Assembly: GCA_905182745.1 (NCBI GenBank)
Contig: CAJJCR010000011.1
Location: forward strand, 1-37,482
Reading direction: 5' to 3'
DNA: 37,482 nucleotides
From: Bacteroidetes bacterium MED-G20
GTDB lineage: Bacteria > Bacteroidota > Bacteroidia > Flavobacteriales_D > Parvicellaceae
The notes under the pieces are model-generated. The model was not told the origin of the DNA. It made no database searches and was given only the letters and a program-made list of their open reading frames with translations. This document shows, in pieces, positions 1-7,358 of this stretch. The position numbers and the translations under genes were made by a program. Every line of letters begins with the position of its first letter. Position 1 is the stretch's first letter.

Positions 1-112
1 CATCCATTTTAGTTACAGCTCGACTTATCACAAAATCAACTTTTTCGTTAAAATTTTCTACTCGGATTTTTGAGGCTGAAATATTTTTCAAGTCTAAAGC
101 TTTCGTAAAAGA
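1..112 (-). pseudogene. rsmG: rsmG (16S rRNA G527 methyltransferase) internal fragment, running off the left edge
   Basis: About 35 codons on the minus strand read as the central part of RsmG/GidB, the SAM-dependent enzyme that makes N7-methyl-G527 in 16S rRNA. The visible stretch contains ALDLKNISASKIR followed by VDFVISRAVTKM. The latter is the family's characteristic segment after the SAM-binding sheet. The gene continues beyond position 1. On its upstream side the RsmG reading stops near 105-125 and gives way to glycosyltransferase sequence on the same strand, with no start codon and without the N-terminal half of RsmG. This is therefore a fragment joined to another gene, either by rearrangement or, more likely, by misassembly. 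Identification is by remembered family motifs only. Confidence 0.6.
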
Positions 113-124
113 TGTCAACATTTA

Positions 125-769
125 AAGAGGATAAGGGTAATTTTTTCTTTATTAATTCTCAAGATTCAATAACTAGATCTGTTCTTTTATATTTCTGAGT
201 TCTTCCTATACATCCAATTCTTACTGTTTCCTTAGTAATATTTCTTAACTCTTTTGGATAAAACAAATAAAGATGATGTAGTACATCCATTATATTCAGT
301 GAGTATGGTTGAAGCAATAATTAAAGCAGGAGGGAAGCCTAAATTCACTCTATATGATAATGTTAATCATGATAGTTGGATCAATGCTTTTAATGAAAAT
401 CCATTTAATCTATAAAAATCTGGCTCGTAAGCTTGAATGTAATAAACTTTTTTTGCCACTACTTTAGCCAACTTAACAGGGAAAGTAGTCATTGAGTGAT
501 TTGCAATAATAATATCAAAGACAGGAAATAATTCTATACCTTTTTTTTAAATATTTTAATTTTTTATATAGTGAAGTTTCACTTAATTTCTTTATATGCA
601 TCACTTAAATTAATAATTTTTGCATCCGTAGGATAATATGGCTCACCGTCAGTAAAGCAACACATAAATGAAACTTGGTGACCCAAATTAATCAATTGAT
701 TTGCAAGGATTGACAAAACTCGATGTCCTCCACTTTACCAAAAGTAATTATTGGAATTAATATCTTCAT
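125..769 (-). CDS. GT4-like glycosyltransferase, broken and interrupted
   Basis: A glycosyltransferase that would add a sugar to the lipid-linked O-antigen or capsule unit at the cytoplasmic face. The ATG at 769 begins MKILIPIITFGK. After a one-base shift the frame continues GGHRVLSILANQLINLG, a Rossmann start with the usual glycine-rich donor loop. Near 415-430 comes YYIQAYEPDF, typical of Bacteroidota GT4 enzymes. Near 185-268 comes FYPKELRN and then IGCIGRTQKYKRTDLVIES, the start of the second Rossmann domain. The last roughly 100 residues, including the E-x7-E region, are missing because RsmG sequence takes over near 112-125. Between 263 and about 392 the plus strand carries a hydrolase fragment instead. 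At least three frameshifts are present. The gene lies 26 bases downstream of wzx and belongs to the leftward polysaccharide cluster. Confidence 0.55.
263..414 (+). pseudogene. C-terminal fragment of a dienelactone-hydrolase/phospholipase-like alpha/beta hydrolase
   Basis: An open plus-strand stretch of about 50 codons has no start. It reads KDDVVHPLYSVSMVEAI, then KAGGKPKFTLYDNVNHDSW. This is the conserved end of secreted alpha/beta hydrolases: the catalytic Asp lies in the 'KDD' loop and the catalytic His in 'NHDSW'. The rest of the enzyme, including the nucleophile elbow, is absent. The homologous part seems to end near 392, and the last few residues before the stop at 414 look like read-through into antisense glycosyltransferase sequence. 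The fragment sits inside a minus-strand gene, so it is a foreign piece. A minus-strand glycosyltransferase reading across the same bases is possible but weaker. Confidence 0.5.
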
Positions 770-795
770 TATACAAAACGCATTATTAATTTAAT

Positions 796-2071
796 TTAAA
801 AAATAAAATTTTCCGAAAAATAAAAATCATCATGATTGCATAGAAAACATATGTCCAAAGCACTGGCCCATATTATTCCTTCTATCCCCGCTAATGAGTA
901 TAACCAAACACTAAAAAGTACTCTAATAAAAGAAATTATGATTTGGGTAATAACAAAAACTAGAGTCATTGCTTTCGCTAGCATTATATAAGCCAATAAA
1001 AATGAAAAAACCAACCAATTAATTAACTATGTAAACCAGAAAATAGAGTGCAGAAAACTCTAATGAGAACAGCAATTTAATTACAAGAACTCTTAATGAG
1101 TAAAGTACTGTAGCAATTAAAAAATAAAGTGGCATTAATAACTGGTGGATTAAATAATTCTTTTTAATGTCAGCATCTGAATCTAAAGAAGAAAGTTTTG
1201 GTAAATAATAGACACCTAATCCTACTGTAATAATTTGCGTGTAGTACAAACTAATTTTCATCATACTTTCCCATAAACCAGCATCATTAATCCCTGATCC
1301 ATTAATAATATGGTTTCTCAAAAAAAACTCTACTGCTGGTTTTAACAATGCTGCAGTAATCATCATTAGAGTAAAACCTAATAACTTTTTAATTACAGGG
1401 TTACTCCAATACCTAAAACTGAAATCAATAAACTTGTCATCTGAGGTTTTATATAAATATAAAGTTATAAAAAACACAAGGGATGTATTAATAGACATTG
1501 CTATCAAAGCACCTTCTAACCCAAAGTACCAACATAATAAACTTGAAACTATCAAACTTACTATGCTATTTAAATTTTTCATTTTGGCTAAAAAACCAAA
1601 CTTTCTTTTTCCATTAACAATAGACAACAGAAGATTATAAGAGAGTAAAAAGTTATTGTAAATGAAAAAATATAAAAATGAATTGAGCAAATATTACTAA
1701 TAACAAAGAAAGATTTTCGGAAAAAAATTAGTATTAAAGATCCAATTACCAATGAGGTTGCAAAAGAGTATTTTAATTTGACTATCTGTCAAATCATCAT
1801 ATTTTTCATCTGCAACATATTTTGTAACACCCTGGCCAAATGAACCTGTACCAAAATTGGTCATTATATCCCTAAAATTGGCAAATTGGCCTAAAAATGC
1901 AATCCCAGATGGCCCAATCTTAACTGCAATAATTTTGTTGATAACTAAACCAGTTAGTATCTGTAGTAACGAGGTTAATCCTGTCGTAGAAAATGCAACA
2001 AAAAACTCTGAAGCCTTAATTTTTTCTAATTATTTCTTTTATTTTATTTCTCAATTTTTAAATAAAATCAT
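796..2071 (-). CDS. wzx: Wzx-type O-antigen/lipid-linked oligosaccharide flippase (frameshifted)
   Basis: A polytopic membrane protein of the O-antigen translocase (WzxE/RfbX-like) family, which flips undecaprenyl-linked repeat units across the inner membrane. The N-terminal part (about 2010-1760) reads KASEFFVAFSTTGLTSLLQ and GPSGIAFLGQFANFRDIM, followed by TNFGTGSFGQGVTKYVA, a conserved start in this family. The middle is a 223-codon open stretch (1690-1019) with several hydrophobic helices and the motif GLWESMMKISLYYTQ, then VGLGVYYLPKLSSL. The C-terminal part (1014-796) carries further helices. The total of about 425 codons is normal for Wzx. Breaks lie near 2040, 1700 and 1016. The exact start is uncertain; an ATG at 2071 overlaps the end of the aminotransferase gene. 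The flanking sugar-nucleotide and transferase genes support the role. Confidence 0.8.
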
Positions 2072-3169
2072 TTAATACTTCTACGACTCTTACATATTCT
2101 TTTTTTTCTATAACACTGGAAATAGGAATACTAATTATCTCATTATGTAATTGCTCTGTAATGAGATATAAGTTTACATCATTCCATTCCTTATATGCAT
2201 TCTTGTTTATGCGGAGGAATTGGGTAATGTATCTAGAATGTCTGTACCTTGCATTATCTCTTAAATACTTCTGTAAGTTTCACCCTGTCTTTTAGCTGTT
2301 CTTATTACAAATAAATGCCATACGTGGCCTTCTTCATTTATTACTACCTTTGGTAAAATAATTGCTGGATTGCGTGTTAATATGTGCCAAGTAATAGTTG
2401 GCAACCTCGCTTCTTGAAGTCAATATCTTGTTGGATGTATTTTAATGTTGCGATTTAGAAACGCTGCCTGAATTTCATCTAATCTTGAATTTAAACCTTT
2501 ATAAATATTTTCATACTTCTTTTCAGATCCATAATTTCTTAAAGCTGATATTGTTCTCGCTAAACCTTATCATTAGTAGTAACTGCCCCAGCATCACCTA
2601 AAGCTCCTAAATTTTTTCCTGGATAAAAACTATGCCCAGCTGCATCTCCAATACCTCCTGAAATTTTTCCATTCCATTTGGCACCATGTGATTGAGCACC
2701 ATCTTCAATCAGTTTTAAATTATGTTTGAAGCAGATTTCAACATTTGATCATCAATAGAGTTTTGACCATATAGATGTACTGTTAATATTGCTTTTGTTT
2801 TTCAGGTAATTAAATCCAAAAATTTTATTAGAATCTAAATTATAAGTTTCTAAATTTGGCTCTACAAAGACTGGCATTAAATCATTATCTGTAATAGCTA
2901 CAGAACCGCAATAAGGAGCAGGTACAATAACTTCATCTCCTTTATTCTAATGACCTATTCTATATGCCTTAAATTAAGCGTAAAGCATCTAAACCGATTG
3001 GCAACACCTAGAGCAATTTTAACTCACAAAAGTCAGCATAACTTTGCTCAAAAGTTTCTAATTCCTTTACCCATTAAATACCAACCAGAATCAATAACGA
3101 TTAAGCTGCATTCTTTAATTCTTGCTCGTATTGAGCATTAATTTTTTGTAAATCTAAAAATTTAATCAT
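2058..3169 (-). CDS. fdtB: DegT/DnrJ/EryC1-family sugar aminotransferase (FdtB/QdtB-like), frameshifted
   Basis: A PLP-dependent transaminase expected to convert the 3-keto product of FdtA/QdtA into dTDP-3-amino-3,6-dideoxyhexose. The ATG at 3169 gives [18 protein letters not shown], the usual start of the family. Further on come [18 protein letters not shown] and [13 protein letters not shown], a glutamate-aspartate PLP-contact region. [19 protein letters not shown] contains the Schiff-base lysine in 'FYPGKNLG'. The C terminus reads [11 protein letters not shown] and then VEVLNDFI before the stop at 2058. The roughly 370-codon length is normal. At least six frameshifts interrupt it, making this one of the worst stretches of the window. 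Spacing to the upstream acetyltransferase is 20 bases. Fdt and Qdt branches cannot be told apart by eye, so the symbol is provisional. Confidence 0.75.
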
Positions 3170-3189
3170 TTAACATTAATATCAATTTT

Positions 3190-3774
3190 TTATATATTCC
3201 AACGATCTTGTAGCTTTCGTTGTTTTTCGAACTCAAGTTCAAATCTAATAAGTTCACCTTCATCGGTTGACATAAACCCTATTCTTTTTGCGGGGTTTCC
3301 AACCCATACTTCATTTTCCCCAACATCTCTTTGTTACTGCAGCTCCTGCACCTACAAAGGCATAATTCACCATTACGTATTACCTGCTAATAATTGTTGC
3401 ATTTGCACCAATAGATGCGCCTTTCTTGACCAAAGTTCTAACGTATGCATCTCTTCTAACGAATCGCACTTCTAGGATTTAGAATAGCTCGTAGGAATTA
3501 AGCCATAGATGGACCTAAACATACATGTTTCGCCGTCACGGTTAACTACACCTGATAGTTGAGATTTGATACACCACTTTTGAACTTGGTACTAGTTGAG
3601 GGTCCTCATGGTCTACATAAGGAGAAGCCACTTCGTATTTGACCTATATTACAACCTATTTCCAATTATAGCTGTCAGTATTACTCATAAGCTTCCTGGC
3701 ATAACTATCACTATCCTTCTCCTATGTTTTTTGTTCCAACGTCTAGCATAAGTTTCATGTATCAAATATGTCAT
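3190..3774 (-). CDS. dTDP-3-amino-3,6-dideoxyhexose N-acetyltransferase (FdtC/QdtC-like, left-handed beta-helix), frameshifted
   Basis: Probable trimeric hexapeptide-repeat acetyltransferase that caps the amino sugar made by the adjacent aminotransferase, using acetyl-CoA. The ATG at 3774 gives MTYLIHETY, matching the '(Y)FIHE' start of this family. Downstream fragments in shifting frames include a CLGPSMA-like turn, NPRSAIR, VRTLVKKGASIGANATII and FVGAGAAVTK. The C terminus reads NEVWVGNPAKRIGFMS and ends QDRWNI. The VGNPA turn and the KKGASIGANATI coil are hallmarks of QdtC/FdtC-type enzymes. The total of about 194 codons is normal. Frameshifts are frequent, and the segment 3480-3720 is hard to read. 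The ATG overlaps the stop of the upstream ketoisomerase by four bases (ATGA), implying translational coupling. Confidence 0.65.
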
Positions 3775-4185
3775 TTACTTATGTTTTTAAACTCATCATA
3801 TTCTCTAATATAATCATTGATCTCGTCATATCTTGTGAGAAGCTAATACCAAACAAATTGAACCTGACGAAAAATTAATCTCAGAAGCCCAAATTCCTGG
3901 TGGTATATGCAAACCTTTATAAGGTTGATTTAGGGTAACTAACTTTTTTGATTTCCCGTCATCGAGCAACACATCAAAACTACCTGAACCAGCAATTAAA
4001 AATTGGTGACATTCAATATGAGCATGGGCACCACGATCCTTGCCTCCAGGAATATCATATAAATAAAATATCCTTTTAATATCAAAGGGATTTCAATACT
4101 ATTTTGGAATTGATGTTAAATTCCCAGATCGATTCTCGATTTTCGGCAATTCTATTACTGAACAATCAGATACTGATATTTTCAT
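3771..4185 (-). CDS. fdtA: dTDP-4-keto-6-deoxyglucose 3,4-ketoisomerase, copy 2 (WxcM-like cupin, canonical HAH motif), frameshifted
   Basis: A small cupin of the FdtA/QdtA (WxcM-like) family that moves the keto group of dTDP-4-keto-6-deoxyglucose from C4 to C3. Reading from ATG 4185: MKISVSDCSVIELPKIENR, then FDIKRIFYLYDIPGGK, DRGAHAHIECHQFLIAG and SGSFDVLLDDGKSKKL. It ends near KYDEINDYIREYDEF with the stop at 3771. The HAH motif at 4018-4026 is the expected catalytic/ligand histidine pair. The length of about 137 codons is typical. Two or three frameshifts are present, near 4085-4110 and 3835-3850. Its start overlaps the end of copy 1 by 20 bases and its stop overlaps the acetyltransferase start, so three genes are tightly packed. 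Confidence 0.8.
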
Positions 4186-4627
4186 CTATATATGATTTTT
4201 TATTTCTGATATAATCATTTTCATTATAATTAGTATTGAAATTACTAATCACTAGTGTATTGGTTGCAGAATTCTCCATATGTCTCCATAAACCATTAGG
4301 AATATATAAACCTTGATAAGATCTGTTTAGTGAAAATTTCTGTTCTTTTACACCATCAAAAACTATGATATCTAAGCTTCCTGACAAAGCAACAATCATT
4401 TCTTTTTGTTCAAGAAATGCATGACCTCCTCTAACTTCACCTCCAGGTACATCATAGATTAAATAAGTTCTTTTAATAGTAAAAGGTATGTGATTACCCT
4501 CAATAAACGTAAGATTTCCACGTCTATCTAATATTTTAGGTAATTCTATTAACTCAATACCATCCATTAATATATTATTCTTTATAAGATCTTCTTTAAT
4601 CTCACTTACATCTTCTTGTGTATACAA
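4166..4627 (-). CDS. WxcM-like sugar ketoisomerase paralogue, copy 1 (HAF instead of HAH)
   Basis: An uninterrupted cupin ORF homologous to FdtA/QdtA, directly upstream of copy 2. Visible landmarks are IELIELPKILDRRGNLTFIE, FTIKRTYLIYDVPGGEVRGG, HAFLEQKEMIVALSGSLDI, SLNRSYQGLYIPNGLWRH and NENDYIRNKKSYID. The HAH of copy 2 is HAF here (4415-4423; residues 69-71 counted from the TTG), so the second active-site histidine is replaced by phenylalanine. The open frame begins at a TTG (4627) just after an rmlC fragment. The true start may be the ATG of MDGIELIEL (about 20 codons in), which fits the family's usual length of about 135 residues better. The protein could be a variant-specificity isomerase, a partner subunit for copy 2 or a non-catalytic paralogue. 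Confidence 0.75.
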   Translation of the reverse strand: MYTQEDVSEIKEDLIKNNILMDGIELIELPKILDRRGNLTFIEGNHIPFTIKRTYLIYDVPGGEVRGGHAFLEQKEMIVALSGSLDIIVFDGVKEQKFSLNRSYQGLYIPNGLWRHMENSATNTLVISNFNTNYNENDYIRNKKSYIDENISI

Positions 4628-4635
4628 AAAGTTGC

Positions 4636-4731
4636 TTTTTATTGTCTGAAGATAATCTTACTTTAATATGTTTACCAAAAGTAGGAGAACCTTTTCTAAT
4701 ATCATATATAAACCAATTTATTTCATGTTTT
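4636..4731 (-). pseudogene. rmlC: rmlC (dTDP-4-dehydrorhamnose 3,5-epimerase) internal remnant
   Basis: About 31 minus-strand codons between a stop and the fdtA-like gene read NWFIYDIRKGSPTFGKHIK and then VRLSSDNKKQLFV. This is a textbook internal segment of RmlC/RfbC, normally followed by 'PxGFAHGF'. Here it runs straight into YTQEDVSEIK of the ketoisomerase, in another frame. No N-terminal or C-terminal half of an epimerase is visible nearby. Either a once-adjacent rmlC was deleted down to a scar or the assembly has collapsed here. dTDP-sugar clusters often carry rmlC next to fdt/qdt genes, so a genuine relic is plausible. Confidence 0.6.
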
Positions 4732-4938
4732 CAAATATACATTTAATTCATTAATTGTTTTTTTAAAAATCAAAAACTTTTAAGAATTAGTCTCTTTAAT
4801 AATCTAGTTTCTTAAAGATTGGGATTTAAAATATAAATATGATAAAAAATTAATAAATGTAGAATTATAAAAAACAAATAAAACTTCATATTCAACATAA
4901 TATTTATCCCTGTTTTTTAAAAGAGGCAATTAAAATAA
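4732..4938. other. A+T-rich gap without a recognisable gene
   Basis: About 200 bases between the rmlC remnant and the Wzz-like gene. It is extremely A+T rich, with stops in all frames. The only readable item is a minus-strand hydrophobic ORF of about 28 codons, which I do not support as a gene. No hairpin with a T-run was found. Confidence 0.4.
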
Positions 4939-6106
4939 TTACTTAAAAATTGCCGTTAAAATAGTTAATGGTAAAGCCTTTTTACCAAATACTTTCAGAC
5001 CATTTTTAAAGTTATTTTTATCTATTATAAAAGATTCAATTCTTTTTTTATTATAACTATAAGTTCCGAATAACTCGTTTTTGTTTACATGAATATCGTA
5101 ATTGTATAAAATCTCTAATAATGGAATAACATTGTTAGATAAATATATAAGTATTATGAAACTGATGTGAATTAAAAACAATAATAAAGGTTTCAATCAG
5201 ATGAAATAAATATCTTTTTCACTACCTTGTATTTAAAAAAATTATTTTTATTAATTACATTTTTTTTATCATTCAATTCATAATTTATATCAACAAGTTC
5301 ATCCCTAATACTTTTATATCTATCAAATAATTGTAAATCTATATTTCTTTTTGATTATCATCAAGCACTATGGTAGTACCTGAATTCAATGGAAGATTTT
5401 CCTTTTCTGCAAACAATAACGTATCAAGTTTTTCAATAGATTCTAAAATTAATGCTTTAGCATATCTAAGTTTTCTAAGTAGTTTTCTTTTTTATTTTTA
5501 TAATAAATATTATTTTCTATATTTTGTATTATTCTTTGCTCTAGTTGAGTAGGGACTTTACTATTACTTAGTTCTATTGTAATTACATGTTTTGTATAAC
5601 TATCAAATGGAATCTTTGAAACATAGTCATTATAATTTAAATCTATAGCAGTTAAAGAATCTAAAATATCATATAATTTTGTAATTTCAATAATTCATTG
5701 GTATATGGTATAATTGAAATCTTTTTCAAAGATTTTGAATCTGAAGAATCAAGGTTTAAATAATTTTTTAATTTTTCAAAATTTTGTTCTTTTATTAAGT
5801 TTTGATAAATCTGCATTTACAAATAATGCTGATAAGTACTGCCATAATTTGGGGATAAAGTTAGTGAGGACGTGTATATAGGTTTATAAAATTTCTTTTC
5901 AAAGATATACCCTATTAACCAGCAATTACAGCTAATAATAATAATAAATAATTTTTTTTAATCACAAATAAAAGACTAATAAATAAATTGAAAATGGAGA
6001 TAAGTAGATTCATAATTAAAACAAAAACCGAATTAATTTTCTTACTCACGGTAGAAAATAATGATAGTATATCAATTTCTTGATCGTTATTTTGTTTTTC
6101 AGTCAT
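4939..6106 (-). CDS. Wzz-like polysaccharide chain-length determinant (Bacteroidota type), frameshifted
   Basis: An inner-membrane co-polymerase thought to set O-antigen or exopolysaccharide chain length. The ATG at 6106 begins MTEKQNNDQEIDILSLFSTV, an acidic cytoplasmic leader. A long hydrophobic segment ending KKNYLLLLLAVIAG follows. After a frame change the periplasmic part reads GYIFEKKFYKPIYTSSLTL and SPNYGSTYQ, the conserved start of the Wzz periplasmic domain. Later come VITIELSNSKVPTQLEQRI and, near 5150-5196, a second membrane segment PLLLFLIHISFIILIYLSN before a short basic tail ending at 4939. The whole is about 390 codons, with roughly six frameshifts between 5200 and 5920. It is the first gene of the leftward polysaccharide cluster visible here. 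Confidence 0.65.
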
Positions 6107-6227
6107 TTTTAAGAATTTTAATAAAAGCTGCTATTTATTAAACACATTACAAACATACAATTCCTTTTTATCTAAAACTTTTAATTAGGTAAAATTACCT
6201 AAATACACACAATATTTTAAAGTAAAC

Positions 6228-6744
6228 TTAAAAGTCATTTATTATTTCATTTTTAAGTTGTTCTGCCCATTTTTCCAGCCTACCTACTGTAAGCTCTTCC
6301 TCATTGTCTTGATCAATTGGAAGTCCGTGAAAATAATCTTTATTTTTTAAAGCTTTTGAATTAATAACTATATTCTTCTCTGGGCCAATTACCAATAATT
6401 TCCCCGCCATTTTCAAGGACAACTTCTGCTAATATTCCTATGCCGTCTACAAAATATTCATCGTACCCAATCTGGTCACCTAGTCCAAAAATCGCTACTG
6501 TTTTCCCTGTAAAGTTTATTTGTTTAAATTCATCAAAGTAATCTTCCCAATCACTTTGCAGAACTCCGTCATACCAGGTTGGAACCCCTAAAACAAAAAG
6601 GGAATTATCCATCCAATCTTTTTCAACTAGTTTATGAACTTCTGTTAATTCTACATCAAAAGAATTTAACAAGGGCAAAAGATAAGTTTCCACTACAAAG
6701 TCTGTATTTCCTGTATCTGAGCCAAATATTAATTTTAATTTCAT
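6228..6744 (-). CDS. fldA: Long-chain flavodoxin (one frameshift)
   Basis: An FMN-binding low-potential electron carrier. From ATG 6744: MKLKLIFGSDTGNTDFVVET contains the phosphate-binding loop (GSDTGNT). VLGVPTWYDGVLQSDWEDYF contains the tryptophan FMN-stacking loop and the long-chain acidic insertion start. AIFGLGDQIGYDEYFVDGIG follows, then GGEIIGNWPREEYSY. One extra base near 6361 then breaks the frame; adding it back restores NSKALKNKDYFHGLPIDQDN and ends ELTVGRLEKWAEQLKNEI. The total of about 172 codons is normal for FldA/NifF-type flavodoxins. An upstream ATG (6774) is in frame but adds ten atypical residues, so 6744 is preferred. It stands alone, divergent from the YkuK-like gene. Confidence 0.9.
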
Positions 6745-6902
6745 AAAGATTAAGGATATAATTTTTTTTTGCATTTTTTATAAAAATAAAGTAAAAAGAA
6801 GTGAATTTCAATACCTCTTAATGGGTATTCTTTATTGTGATTTATATTTTAAACTTTAAATATTTCTTATATTTAAAATGGTATTCTTAAATACAATAAA
6901 AA

Positions 6903-7356
6903 ATGTATTTTAATAAGCTCTTGGATAGTAAAGATTATGAGATTTCTTCATACGTAAAGAAATACTTTTTAGACAATTCTAATTATCCAATAAACACTCC
7001 ATATTGGTTGTGATAGTCAGAATATTTCTAAATATACCAATTATGCAACTACAGTACTTTTTCATATTGGCAATACTGGCTGCCATTTTCTATACCATAA
7101 AGAGAGATTGCCTAAAATTCAGGACATGTGGACCAAGTTATGGGGAGAAACTACTAGATCAGTAGCTGTAGCCATTTATTTAAAAGATAGAGGAATAAAA
7201 GTTGACTCTGTAGACTTAGATTTTAATAGTGATCAAAGTCACCAATCTAACAAATTGGTCTCATCCTCAGTAGGTTATGTAGAATCAATGGGATTTATTG
7301 CCAACGTTAAGCCCACTATTCTGCCAGCAATTTCAGCAGCAGATATGCTTTGTTAA
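6903..7356 (+). CDS. YkuK/DUF458-family RNase H-like protein (one frameshift)
   Basis: A small protein of the predicted RNase H-like family typified by Bacillus YkuK (Pfam RNaseH_like, formerly DUF458); its biological role is unknown. From ATG 6903 the frame reads MYFNKLLDSKDYEISSYVKK. A frameshift near 7005 is followed by HIGCDSQNISKYTNYAT, which holds the first acidic residue ('GCDSQ', usually G-T-D-S-Q). Then come VDSVDLDFNSDQSHQSNKLV with the acidic 'D-D-N' pattern and SSVGYVESMGFIANVKPTI, ending AISAADMLC. The family's final 'AxxxAD' acid is present. The length of about 151 codons is typical. It converges on the GH5 gene with only two bases between stops. Confidence 0.75.
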
Positions 7357-7358
7357 AG

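Noticed and set aside
2950-3141. Plus-strand ORF of 63 codons
   Set aside because: It lies antisense to the aminotransferase, whose reading frames recover family motifs across the same bases.
4780-4900. Minus-strand hydrophobic ORF of about 28 codons between the rmlC remnant and the Wzz-like gene
   Set aside because: It is short, its composition is what A+T-rich noncoding DNA gives, and there is no family match or distinct start signal.
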